Positions 42,152 to 54,390 of a stretch of DNA of 64,000 bases are shown here, one piece after another; position 1 is the first letter of the stretch; each line of letters starts with the position of its first letter. The stretch comes from Ciona intestinalis (lineage: Eukaryota; Chordata; Ascidiacea; Phlebobranchia; Cionidae): NCBI RefSeq assembly GCF_000224145.3, contig NC_020179.2:1389612-1453611 (forward strand). Reading direction: 5' to 3'. The notes below the pieces were generated by a model, which was not told the DNA's origin, did no database searches, and saw only the letters and a program-made list of their open reading frames with translations. A program made the position numbers and the translations under genes.

Positions 42152-45100
42152 CTAAGCAACTTTTAGCTCGGCATTGCCACGCAAGCCCTCGAGCTGCTTT
42201 GACGAGAAACCAACAATTACTTTTCTTGTTCCCACTACCCTTGGTGTTATTTTCACATCAACTGAAGAAACTGCCTTTGGTTTGACCTATATGATTGAAT
42301 GAATGAATGTAACTTTTATCCTTAAGTGATTAAAAAACGATAGTCTTTGAACACAGGTGTTCTGTTTCGTACACCTCGTACCAGCTTACAAGTTATGGCA
42401 TATGTAACTTTGTGGATGATTGTTTTTTTCTGTAAGGCTGACAAAAAAACGTATACGTATATTCACGACTCCCATAGACCGTTGTTAATTGGTAAAAACA
42501 CAATTCAGAATATTTGGATATTATGTGCGAAAGGTGTCATCTTACCCTACAGTACTACATACCAAAAAAACTCAAAATTTGTTAACACTTACATCAGAAA
42601 CCTCCACAATTGTCTCATCTCTGATACCAGCTCCTTCAAAGGTGAACATACACCCAGTAAGGGAGATAGACAGAGGGTTAGTGAATGATGCTTTGACATT
42701 AATCTGTTTGCCCACTTGGGCAGAAGCCGGAACCTGGGAGGTTTAAACTGGTTTAGACTGAATTATTGAATGAATGTAACTTGCATTATCCTCGCGTGAC
42801 CAGAAAACGACAGTCGTTATAACACAGGTGTTTTGTTTAACACAGGTGTTATGTTTCATACACTTTGTGCCAGCTTACGAGTTACCATGTATTGTTACTT
42901 TATGAGTGATAATTTTTATATGAATTTTATTCTGTATGGGTGAGGAATTTTCTTTATGGGTAAAGCATGCCATGCTATTTAGGCAAAAGCTAGCCCAATA
43001 CTTTAATAAAAATTACTAATAATAAAAATGCTAGGTTTAAGTACAGTTTCCAAATTGGTGTCCAAAATATTTACAACAATCAATTTCAAGTCAATGGTTT
43101 AAACTGGTTTAGACTGAATAAATTAATGAATGCAGCTGCGTTCTCACATGGCCGGAAAACAACAGCCACTATAACACAGGTGTTCTGTTTTATACGCCTC
43201 ATGCCAGCTTACGAGTTACCACATATGTTACTTTGTGGGTGATTATTTTTTAGGGGGACTTACATACGACCACAGACACATACGCCCACAATGAAGCAGC
43301 GATGACCCTTGAACTTATAACTTCTGGGTCAAAAGCAGACGTGCTAACCATTTTGACACGGCGCCCGTGTTTTAGGAAATATATTCTCACCTTTACAGTT
43401 ATATCTGGTTTCTCAAGGTCGACTAAATCTTGTTCCGAAAATACTTGATCCTCGTTTCCAGTCACTCCTCCCAGCATGAAGAATTTGACGTCATTTTCAC
43501 CCCGAGTGCTATCTTTGTATGTATTGAACGGTAGAGAAACATTGAAAGTGTGAGTTTTTCCAGCAGCAATGTCGTCAGATAAATCAACATCCAAAATCTC
43601 TTTCACAATTGAGCCTAAAAAGTGGTTTATTAATTTTCAATAAAAAATTCCAGAAAAGAAAGGTAAAAATTTTGTCTTGAAAAAATCGAAAAAAAAAATC
43701 GGAAAAAATGTTTAAAAAATTGTCTTGTTTTAACTTACATAAGCTATAAATGCAAAAAAATAGTGCAGGTTGTTGAAGCATGCTTAAGACTTAGAACATA
43801 GCACTTTAAAGTACATGGTTGTCTCGTTGGTAAAGTCTGGGGTGATAATAAAAAAACTAGTAACGTAATTGTCAAACATAAAGGACCTTATTAAATAATA
43901 TGAAAAATGCAATACACTTTGGCTCTGCTTGTTTGTATACACGCCTCATAGCAGGGTAAAACTGTATTAATGTGAAAATCTGATGTCACCCCTGTTCCAT
44001 AATTTTGGGTGAGCGTAATGTCTATGTAACAAGAGATCAAAGATCTAATGCGTGAGCACGTTTAAAACTAGTTAGCATAGTTTTAATTAACCCCGTGCTC
44101 AATAAATATAGTTAAACTAGAGAATAACCAATTTAAGTTCTTTTAATTCGTGTTTTACCCAAGTTTACCACTTTAACAAAATGCTACACATTATTATCCT
44201 ACCATTGTATTGTACAGATTTGGCCACAACACTAATAAATACATTCTGGCTGGATTTTGATACATTTTCCACCTGCATTTAAAAATCATTACAAAATCAC
44301 TGAAAAAAAAATCATAAAAGTGTAACCAAAAATCAAAATTTGTGCAGAGATAAAAATGCATAGTTTGAATTTTAAAGGTATCAACAAAGTTTTAAAAAAC
44401 GGAAAAAAACTTTGACAGTTTCTAGTTTCTAAACTACTAAAAAAAAATGTTTTTCTGATTTGTTACAAATTTACAATAAATGCTTTTTTCTTTGTGAATA
44501 CTTAAAAAATATATAAAAAAAGTTATATTTTACACATTTTTTTTTCAGAAGCTGCTTTTATTAAAACTTACCATCAGACCAAATTTTAAAATTCTACTTA
44601 TAATAGGGTGGAGGAAGACGGGACACCTTTGGCACATATTATTCAAAATCCTGATCGTGTTTTAAACAATTACCCAATGGTTTATGGAAGTCGTGAGGAT
44701 ACCCTTTTATAATTCTTTAATGTTTTTTGCTTTCTACCAAATGGGATGAGAAAAAATCGAATGAAAAGGTGTCTTATCTTCTCCCACCCCACTATATGTA
44801 CAATTTTTTTTTTATTATAAAATATGATTTTAACTTTTAAACCAAAGGGTTATCAGTTATCACCTTAATAGGAAATGTTATATCCTTTCCAAAAGTAACA
44901 GAAGCAGGAACGTCTGGTTTAAACAGGACCAGATTTTTCACTTCTTTCTTTGGAACGTATGTAAACTTGACGTGTTTGCGAGCATTCTTGAACGACAATG
45001 CTTCTTCCTTAGTACCTACATGTTTACAATAACGAATGAATGAATGTAACTTGCTTTAGCCTTGCGTGGCCGGAAAACAACAGTCGTTACAACACGGGTG

Positions 45101-47777
45101 TTAATGCACCTCATACCAGCTTACAAGTTACCATGTATGATTCTTTGTAGGTAATTATTTTTTGGGGATTTTTATGTGTGGCTAATAATTTGAACAACCC
45201 ATTAGTTACCACTGGGTTGGAGTAATTGCCGTTAAGTGTCTTACCCAAGAACACATACCGCCACATTAGTAGCAGCAACAAGCCTTGAAAACCATACCCC
45301 TTAGGCAGTGGCGCAGCCAGAAAAATAAAGAGGCGCGATTTTGAATCCAAAAATTTTTCAAAAGATTTTTTTTTTGGTTTAAAAGGGGGAGGTCACGACC
45401 CCCGAAACCCCCCCTGACTGCGCCACTGCCTCCAGGTTCCAAGCATGTGTGCTAACAATGAATTCAGATCAAAGGTTTAACACTGCTACCACTGTGGGCA
45501 TGTATCATTGGGCAAGACGCCTAACACCAATTGCTCTAACCCAATGGCCCTTTATTATTTGTTTAAACTATCAGCAACACATTAAAAGATCTCACAAAAT
45601 ATTCACCAACTGGCAACGTCTTCCAGAAGTTTATGAAACAGAACACAAGGTATACCAATTGTGATGCACGACCACACAAGGAAAAATAAATAACATTCAT
45701 TTATTTAGATATTACCTACCTTCTGGGTACTTATACGAGTGAGTGATGTCTTCTTCAGCCCAAGAATTTACAGCTTTGGTAAGAATCAGCTTTCCAACTT
45801 TAGTTGTGTTTGCCCCAATTTCACTATACTCTATCATTTTTCCATCCACAACTAAAAAATGGCCAATATTTTTAGGCATATTTACAGGTTTTTCAATACA
45901 TGGTTGACAATTCAAAAAAAGTGACAAAAAATTGATAATATTTTTAGGCTGTATAACTGTATACAGTGCTTTGGTTTACAGCCATTTTTTTTAGTCTATG
46001 GCAGACAATTTTAAAATGGTGACAAAAATATTGATCAAAATGTTTAGGCTGTATAACTGTATACAGTAATTTGGTTTACAGCTATTTTAATACATAAGAT
46101 ACAATTCTAAAATGGGGACAAAACTATTTCATATTGCTCCGGGATTGGGCTTACCTTGTGGTTTCTTCAATTTTCTCCAGTGTTTTTCCACTGCATTTAC
46201 TTCAGCATATATGAATGGCCCATCATAGTCAAAGTTGATATCACCCTGAATAAACAATGAGTTTTGACAGTATGGTATACTGGTACAAATATAAAGCAAA
46301 AGACAATTTGAATTGTTTCCAAAATCTGACACCTTGTATCCAGCGTGTATTAACAACTGTTGTTTTGCTGTTGACTCCTTCTCTTCGTTTTTTAAATAAC
46401 ATAATCTTCGCATTTTCAAAGAAATACATAAATAAAACTATGCTATGCTATAGTTTTTAAATTTTTTCTATATATTTTGATGGTCTTACTATTTTGCTTT
46501 GCTAAAGGGTGATTTCTAGGTTATATAACATGTTTATCCAATTGTAGTAGCTGTGTACAACTCATGCCTGCATTTTTTAGCTACCCTTTATGATGTTTAA
46601 GTCCAAGACACACTCAGTATCATAAAGTGGAATACTGACAAAGTGACAAAACTGACAAGGTAGAAGAATTCTTTAAGTAAAATGTTTAAATAGAAGAAAT
46701 TAACTGTATCACATTTTATAATTTAGTTAAAACGCTTCGGACTGTACATTTTGAGATTCAATCATGTTTTAAAGTTTTTTGGGGAAAAAAAAAATTAGTT
46801 ATTTATACCTCTTTAATGGCACTGACGGGCATAGGCCCACATTGGAATTTTCCATCACTTGTTTCTTGTGGAGTTGCATCTAATGCTTGCCAACCACCAT
46901 TACCCTCAGGCAGCATAGGCCTTGCCATCCATACATCGTTCCAAACATGAAAATTCCTTCAGCAAAAAGTAAGGTTTTTGAAATTTTATGGTTTCATTTA
47001 CTATAAAATGAATCAATAAATGAATAAATAAATGTAACTTGCATTATCTTCCAGTGGCCAGAAAACAACAGTTGTTATAGCACGGGTATTCTGCTTCATA
47101 CACCTTGTGCCAGCTTACGAGTTACCATGTAAGTTACTTTGTGGGTACTTATTTTTGGGGGCCTTTTCTTTTTCATGTATGGCTGATTAAATTGATAAAT
47201 CTAAAAACCAAGCAAACTGGTAAACCAAAAGTGAACATTAACTACCCCGAGATTTGAACCTGGGACCCTCTAGGCTTTAACTACAGGCTTTTTTCTTTAA
47301 AAACACAAGTTTCAAACCTAAAAATCAAAATCCACCCATTTGAAAATATAATTTTGAACCAGTCTTACCAAATAGAGTCATCATTCTCGAGCGGTTTTCC
47401 TGTTTCATTATAATGCTTGTCAATGGTTAAGTTACCACCAGTGTCATGCGCAGAGTCGAACGTGGTCAGACTGCGTGTTGGGATACCAAGACAACGTAGA
47501 ACTGGAAAATACACACATTCCAGAAAATTTTTGGACAAAATTTGCAGTATATATATATTATAAATATAAGCATTTTTGTAAAATGCATAAAAATGCCAAA
47601 GTAAAATAGTTTCAATGGCCCATTTATACTAAGTGGAGGTTTTACAACAAATTTGTTTGGAACCGAAAAAATTAATTACAGGGTAATTATGTTCCATAAC
47701 AGACCAAATAGGCAAAGTCTGTAAATACATATACTATACAGTTTACATGAACATTATATTACAATCAGTACATAGAG

Positions 47778-47812
<35 letters not shown>

Positions 47813-50800
47813 AATGCCTAAGGTCAATTAGTAATAACATATAATAATATCATTTATTTCATATTTGTTTCTTTAATTGGGGTAGCGAAGATTTAGAAAT
47901 ATTTTAAACAAAAGACAGGATATATTGACAAAACAACAGTTGTTAAAACACGCTTACAGTTAAAAACATATTTACATTCAATTGGAAGAAAATAAGCGTG
48001 GTCGCTACCCCTAGCAGACAAAGTGCCATTTATGTTTAATTATTATCAAGTAAACTTTTAATAGAAAAAAAAGAGTGTGTAAAAACACGACCCGTAGAAT
48101 GGGGAAAACTGCATTAAAATGACTTAGCCCAAATTACCTGATGTAAGAACGCCAGAAAACACCCAGCATTGTCCATAGTTCACAGGCTTCCCAGTTTTAA
48201 CAAACTGTTTTAATATGGCAGTACTACCATGCCAAAAAGATGGGCTTCTACCGCCTGAATAATCACCTGACCAGTTTCCAACCAGAACACCATTATCATC
48301 CTATAACAAAAATGAATTGAAATTAACTCATTAAACTGTATGTGTAGAAGCATTTAGCCAATTACAGTAGGTATAGGCTGTATGGGATAGGTATTAGGTA
48401 TCTTACATCATCATATGCAATATGCATGTAAGGCTTTGGTGCCACGAAAACCAACAAACAAAAATCAAGTCCAACCAATGGTGGTATTAGAGATATATAT
48501 TTCGCTTAAATGGCATCGTCAGTCTTTTACTCAAATGGAACAAGAGTCGTTCAACTCTGAGGAGTTATTTCATATGCATGTACGTATCTTTGTGGGTGAT
48601 TGTTTTTTATGTATGGCTGATAACTTGTATTCAGATAACCCATTAGTGACCACTGGGTTGGAGCAATTGACTGTAAATGTCTTGCTCAAAGACACATACA
48701 CAAACATGAGCATGGTTAAGCCTTGAACCTGTAAGGGGGAGGCCAGTGGCACAGCCAGGGGGTTCAGGAGTTGCAACCTCTCAATTTAAAAATAAATAAA
48801 AAAAATATGAAAAAAATACAATAAAAAATCTGTTTTTAAAAAACCTTTTGTTTTTATCTGGCTGCGCTACTTGGTTAGCCCTATAGCTATGCATGCCAGA
48901 AACCTGCAATTTAGGCCAGAGTTTGAATATTTTCCTTAAAATCAAGGCCTAGGAGTTACTTACATTGCTGTTCACAAGCGCTGACATGTGTCTGGCCACC
49001 ATAACAGGCTCCTTGTGGTCTTTGTATCTTAGTGAACCCATGAGCAGAAGCTTCATTGCTGCCTTCATACAGTGAGCTTCAAACTGAATAAAATATACAC
49101 AATTCTCTATGTACAGCTTACGCATACATATGCCATGAAAATCTTAAATGCAATTTATATATTATTAAATTTATATATAATATATGGTACTGTGGGGGAA
49201 ATGAGACACCTTTAGCACACAGTATCTGAATATCCAGATTGTGTTTTAAACAATTAACAATGGTCTATGGGAGTTGTAAGTTTTATAATTCTTTGAATGT
49301 TTTTTGTTTACTAAAAAATGGGACGAGTAAATAGAATTAAAAGGAATCTCATCTTTCCCCACCCTACTATATGTTTTACCTTGATTAGTAGGGTGGGGAA
49401 AGATGGGACGCATATTCATTCTATTTCTCGTCCCATTTGGTAGTAAACAAAGAACATTCAAAGAAATATAAAACTGTATCCTTAGGACTCCCATACACCG
49501 TTGTTAATTGTTTAAAACACAATCAAGATATTTGGATATTATGTGCTAAAGGTATCCCATCTTAACCCACAGTGACAGTACTATACATACCAATATAAAC
49601 AAAAAGTTTGCAGCTCTTTTAAAACTGATATCAAATAAATTAAAGTAACAATAATAAGGGAATTAGCAAAAAAACAAAAACTCGACACAAAGTATTAAAA
49701 TAAAAGTTCAAAAACAACTTTTATTTTGCTCTCAAACTTTGGTAAAAAATTGGCCCAAAAACCCAGTTTATTTGACCATATCTTGACGTAGATATTGGAG
49801 TATCAAAACAACTTATTATTTTGTACTTTTTGTGGTAGTAAATTGAAATACCTGTCCAAAAACCCATTCCATTTTACCATGCCTTCTGCTGGTACCATAG
49901 AACTGTAATCCTTCTTCATTAAGAACATATTCGTCTCTCCATGCCTCGTTTTCCATATACACAGGGTCAACTGAATACAACCAATCAACCATAGTTAAAA
50001 ATAGATATATACATGAACATTTTATGCATAAATGAATGAATGTAACTTGCTTTATCCTCGCGTGGCTGGAAAACGACAGTCGTTATAACACAGGTGATCT
50101 GTTTCATACACCTCATTCCAGCTTACGAGTTACCATGTATGTTACTTTATGGGTGATTAGGGGGTTAAGTGTCTTTCCCAAGGATACATACGCACACAAT
50201 GGTAGTAGCGATGAGCCTTGAACCTATTAGCTCTGGGTTAGAGGCAGGCGCGCTAACCACTTTGCCACAGTGCCGGACACTGCATAAAACTTCTTATGTT
50301 TCTTTGGTTAAGGTAACCCATTAAAAATGTTTTAAAATATTTTGAAAATTTGTGTTTTGAAATACAAACTTGCTATAAATGGAAATATTTACAGATAAAT
50401 AAGCAAGATGTACACTAGTCAGTAAAAGGTTAAAAAAACAACACATAAATTTTACTCATAAGTAACCATGTAAACTTTATGTACCCAATGACCGCACTGA
50501 CATCAGAAATACTATGCTGCAAAAATTACACAGGTCACAAATGTTACCAGAAAAATAACTAACATTTTTAATAAAATATATATATATATATATATGTTTA
50601 TTGCTTAAAACTGGAAATTTCTAGAATAAGGTTAAAAAATGAAAAAAAAAGGCATTATAGTAGCCATAGGGCAATAATATGAATAGTTTATTACTATACT
50701 CACATTTGGACCAAGGATTAAAAACAATAATAATGTCGTCCGTCACTGTCATTCGTGGCAGTTTCTTTCTTCCTTCCATTGCTCTTAAAGCTAACAGCCA

Positions 50801-53484
50801 TTTACCAACACCAGTATTCTCAGCAGAAGTATAAATTTCCACAGTCAGTATATCACCTAAAAAGTAATTTAATATAATTTTTTTGCTCCTTACTGTACAT
50901 CACAATTTTTTTAAAAACAAGATTCCCCTTTTAAAAAGTAGGTATTTTACCTAAAAAGTAATTTTTCAGCATTTAAAAATTAAACATTTTTAATAGACTT
51001 TTGCTGTTTTAGGATGCATCAGCATTTTCTAGAAAACAATTTTTTTTTTTTAACAAAGTATTTTGTATTTGTTATTTCTAACTTTTTATAAAGTCTTAAA
51101 TGTACCTGCGTTTGCCAGTAATTTAAATCCAACAACATCTTCATCTGGCTTTGGATCAATAACTTTCAGAGGAATAAGAGATCCATGAGCCACCATTGGT
51201 CTACCACCTGTAAAAATATTACTTTATAAAGTTGTATGGCATAGGATAGGCGGAACATTAGGGGTGCTTTGGGGGTATGTTACCCCAACTTTTAAAAGAG
51301 TGTAACGACATACAGTTTAGCACCCAAGTTTTCAGCATAAAATAGCTTTACCCAAATAATAATAATAACCTCATTTGTCATTTACAGTAGCAAAATTTAA
51401 AATATTTTAAACGAAAAGACAAGATATAGCAAAAAAACAACAGTTGTTAAAACACACTCACAGTTAAGGACATTTTTATATTTAGTTGGAAGAAAATAGG
51501 CGTGGTTGCTACACCCTAGGCCTTCTGTGTTAAATGTCAATATAAACAAACATACCCCAAATAATATACTACATTCGACCGCACACTAATAAATGAAGTT
51601 CCCTATGTTTGATGACTATAAATGTAACTGTATTTTAGCAATGAATGTAATTAACTTACTTTACTTTATCCTCATGTGGCCGAAAAATGACAGTCTTATC
51701 ACACGGGTTTAACACCTCTTGCCAGTTTACGAGTTACCATGTATGTTACTTTGTGGCCAGTGGTGTAAAAAGTGCCGAATTTCAATGCCGCCGGCATCGG
51801 GCGGATTTTTTAAAAACTGCCGGCGTGGGAATCCGGAATTTATTTACTTCACCTGCTGCGTAACATTTTGTTTCGTGTTAACGTATGCGTAAGTTACCTA
51901 TTCGTGCAGTTCTGACGTAACAAACAGCTTTATATTATCCTAAATCCGGCATTTATGCGGAGACAATGGCAATTGTGACGTAACATTACTAGCTATGTCG
52001 AAATGCACTTGCGGTATATGATTGGGCCGTAATAGGGATTGTGACTACTGTAATACGTAACAATACGAACAAATATTTCAACTCGTGTTACAGGATATAA
52101 AACACAGACAATCTTAAAGCACTATTAAATTCCCGGTAATTATTATTACAAAGAAAATTCGTTACAGGTAGAAACATGTGAGTTTTTTTAAACTGTAGTT
52201 GGTAATCGCCGATTAGTTTTATAGTTTTATTAAACCAAAAAAAAGAAATCCTAGCAGAGTATTCCTGGCTTAAACTAGCGTCTGTTATTAATTTCAATGT
52301 TGACAGTTTGTCGCGCGTAGTATAAATGACACTATGCCGTATTTATTAGAAAAGCTCAGTAGCAAAACTTTAATTTTACGGCTAAATGTTTAGTCCTGTG
52401 ACAGTTACGAGTGCGTTACACGTAGAAATCGTCGCGGCAATCAGACTTTGATCGGGAAAAGACGAGACATGATTGACACGTTTTTAATTAAATTCTTACA
52501 TACGATAAGGACCGCGGGAGAAATGGTTGGCTTATATCCAAAAGCCTCCTACATGGTGAAAGCGGCACACGAACGCGGGGCTAGATAGAGAGGCAAAATT
52601 TAACGTCAGAACACACGCGTCAGGAACTGCCGGAAAAATATAAATGCAAACCGGTATCGGCCGGATTTTTATTTTTTGCATGCCTGTTTGTGGGTAATTA
52701 TTTATTCTTTTTTTTTTCTTTTTTTTAATGTATGGCTGAAAAGTTGGATAACCCATTAGCGATCACTGGGTTGAAGCAATTGCCGTTAAGTGCCAACAAT
52801 GATAGCAGCGTCGAACCTCGAATCCATTACCGCCAGCAGGTTACAGGCAGGCGCGCTTACCACTATGCCACGGCGCCGTACTAATGTTAACCAAAATTTT
52901 CATAAACAAGTTAGACTACTTTGTTTTTACCCATGCGTAATTCAAATTCTACTTCTTCTTCTTTCTTTAATGCCCTTGACAGCGTTATGAGCAATTTAAA
53001 AGGTTGGCCTCTGCGTACCACAAGTTCACTGCCTTCATAATCAGAAGTGTAATGCTGTACAGTGTTGTCAGACTTCAAAAGGTCCACCGATTTAACTGCC
53101 AGTGCATCTAAAAGTGCAGTTATTTTAAATTTATGTTATGTAAAAAGTTATGTAACAGTGCCAGTCATTAAACACAGGTGTTCTGTTTCATACACCTCGT
53201 GGCAGCCTATAAGTTTCGACATGTGTAATTTTGTAGACCATTTTCCCTTTTTTAATAGCTAACAATTTAAAAAACAAACAATAAATCACTGTGGCATCAA
53301 GTCTCGAACCCCTAACCTCTGGTCTACAGGCCAAAACTATAACAACTAAGCAAGAATTTTGTTTTAGCAAATGCAATAAAACACTTTAAATTACAATCAT
53401 TATATCAATATTAATGGTAATACCTTTTGATGGTGATCTACCTCGACCAGTTCCACGCGGACGACCTCTGCGACCTCTTGCCAT
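42152..53484 (-). CDS. transglutaminase (16 exons, 706 aa)
   Basis: Exons in reading order: 53484-53424, 53107-52931, 51207-51106, 50856-50704, 49970-49852, 49083-48964, 48300-48138, 47501-47369, 46956-46809, 46245-46155, 45851-45720, 45015-44864, 44272-44203, 43614-43391, 42733-42593, 42286-42152. Phases agree throughout (2121 nt). The enzyme is calcium-dependent and cross-links glutamine to lysine side chains. An N-terminal beta-sandwich contains VVRRGQPF (about 56-63). The catalytic core holds Cys289 in YGQCWVF, His346 in NFHVW and Asp369 in [11 protein letters not shown], spaced as in human TGM2; Trp254 is the likely transition-state tryptophan. Two C-terminal beta-barrels end in [14 protein letters not shown]. 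The first exon encodes an Arg/Gly-rich tail ([11 protein letters not shown]...) with an AT-hook-like GRPRG. No signal peptide is seen. It most resembles invertebrate and factor XIII-type enzymes. Confidence 0.93.
42293..42440 (-). repeat. SINE tail fragment
   Basis: Tail from TGAATGAATGTAAC to GCATATGTAACTTTGTGGAT, then the inner half of a reverse MITE (about 42455-42560) without its left end. Confidence 0.6.
42770..42930 (-). repeat. SINE tail fragment with small duplication
   Basis: Tail from GAATGTAACTTGCATTATCC; the AACACAGGTGTT segment is repeated within about 25 bp. Confidence 0.6.
43120..43372 (-). repeat. SINE copy, middle deleted
   Basis: Tail at 43120-43250 joined to the ACACATACGCCCACAATG block and a tRNA-like head ending at GCCGTGTCAAAATGGTTAGC (read on the minus strand). 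Confidence 0.7.
44599..44798 (+). repeat. MITE family 1 copy in transglutaminase intron 12
   Basis: Forward copy, ends TATAATAGGGTGGAGGAAGA and TTCTCCCACCCCACTATATG; the first MITE after a 9-kb interval with none complete. Confidence 0.85.
45035..45540. repeat. SINE pair interrupted by a small hAT-like element
   Basis: A minus-orientation SINE (45035-45305, resuming at 45429-45460) is split by the element at 45306-45428 and abuts a plus-orientation partial SINE (about 45465-45540). Confidence 0.65.
45306..45428. mobile_element. small hAT-like MITE inserted in SINE
   Basis: Ends CAGTGGCGCAGCCAG and CTGACTGCGCCACTG; 123 bp and non-coding. Flanks CCCTTAGG and CCTCCAGG could be a worn 8-bp duplication. 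Confidence 0.7.
47030..47300 (-). repeat. SINE copy, worn
   Basis: Tail AATGTAACTTGCATTATC to GATTTGAACCTGGGACCCTC, a B-box-like end of the tRNA-like head; the middle is shortened. Confidence 0.6.
47775..47812. repeat. (TA)n microsatellite
   Basis: About 38 bp of nearly pure TA repeat in a transglutaminase intron, next to a retroposon-like tail repeat (47838-48050). Confidence 0.9.
48580..48743 (-). repeat. SINE copy, tail lost, cut by hAT-like element
   Basis: Begins ATGTACGTATCTTTGTGGGT, includes CCATTAGTGACCACTGGGTT, and stops at TTGAACCTGTAAGGGGGAGG where the element at 48744 starts. Confidence 0.6.
48744..48873. mobile_element. small hAT-like MITE
   Basis: Ends CAGTGGCACAGCCAG and CTGGCTGCGCTACTTG, about 130 bp, with the family's AT-rich middle. 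No clear target duplication. Confidence 0.55.
49186..49575. repeat. facing MITE pair in a transglutaminase intron
   Basis: Forward copy 49186-49373 and reverse copy about 49386-49575, only about 12 bp apart, so a transcript could fold into a long imperfect duplex. Confidence 0.8.
50030..50285 (-). repeat. SINE copy
   Basis: Tail GAATGTAACTTGCTTTATCC through to the tRNA-like head ending ACTTTGCCACAGTGCCGGAC; the ACCACTGGGTTGG block is deleted. Confidence 0.75.
51357..51525 (-). repeat. retroposon-like tail repeat
   Basis: Minus copy starting AATAATAATAATAACCTCAT and ending near GGCGTGGTTGCTACACCC. Confidence 0.6.
51650..52882 (-). repeat. SINE split by a hAT-type element
   Basis: The SINE tail (51650-51757) and the rest with its tRNA-like head (52687-52882, ending CACTATGCCACGGCGCCGTA) were one element before the 51758-52686 insertion. 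Confidence 0.8.
51758..52686. mobile_element. non-autonomous hAT-type DNA transposon, 929 bp
   Basis: Left end CAGTGGTGTAAAAAGTGCCG. The right end, reverse-complemented, reads CAGGCATGCAAAAAATAAAA: short imperfect inverted repeats of CAG..G..GTAAAAA type. Flanks TTTGTGGC and TTTGTGGG form an 8-bp target duplication with one change, as expected for hAT. GC-rich sub-terminal CCGCCGGCATCGGGCGG-like blocks lie inside both ends. No transposase frame is present, so it would need a helper. Confidence 0.75.
53160..53350 (-). repeat. SINE copy, worn
   Basis: Tail TTAAACACAGGTGTTCTGTT, shortened middle, then CTCGAACCCCTAACCTCTGG of the tRNA-like head, in transglutaminase intron 1. Confidence 0.6.
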
Positions 53485-54390
53485 TTTATTACTGGTTTGA
53501 AATACTACTAAAACCCTGTCGAAATATAACAATACGAGTTACTTACACCACTATTATAAACATACGATATAAACGTTTAGCAATAACTGAACTAATTTAC
53601 AAAGACGACAGCGACTCGTGCGTTTTTTGATGTCATGCCGCTTTTTCGACGAAATGTTACAGACATACTAGAATTATCAAAACAAAACAAATCTTAAATA
53701 TGCCGCGTTCGAAAACGTCATTTGAACAGTGTCACTGAATCATATGCTACGTTCTACGTACAACTTCCGTTATATATTACTGCTGCTATTTCTGCGGCTT
53801 CACCCTATTTAGCTTAAACAGACAAGCGCTTTACTGCGTAAACATACGCTTTGAACACTGATAGTAAAGCCGCTGACAGTTTAACCGCGGGCGCTTTTTT
53901 GCCGCTCAAAACTAAAAGCGATCGTCCGTGTCCATACAAATCCATTGTTAGCGAAATACAAACTCGAATTTGACGAATACCGAAAGGTTTCTGGTTCCGC
54001 GCCTTTACTATTGAATGCACTGCACCCCAAATCTTTGTTTAGGGTTTACGCTTTAAGAAAGATCTGTAATCTCTATACCAAACGAATAACTACTACGCGA
54101 AAATTATATCGTTGTACAACAGTATTCGACACAGTATCAAGCCGGCTGCCCATATCAGCAATCACGTATTGCATACAGCACGAAACTTAATTTAAAGCAA
54201 ATTGTTTTTATCTATATTTGGACGCACGCGACGTATTAACAGCACATCACCAACGTATCAACCACACGATGTGAACCACTTTTTATATTTTTTGTAACAT
54301 ATATTTTTCTCTTGATCAGCGACAATTGAGTGCAGCAACACCTGTGAAACCTGACAAACTGGAAATCACACCAACAACACACATAAAATC
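53485..54390. other. intergenic: transglutaminase 5' flank and EIF2B5 3' flank
   Basis: Largely repeat-free 906 bp. Must hold the transglutaminase promoter and EIF2B5 polyadenylation site, both on the minus strand. No canonical AATAAA for EIF2B5 is seen; minus-strand ATATAAAA at about 54280 may serve. Open frames at 53814-54190 lack recognisable motifs. Confidence 0.5.
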
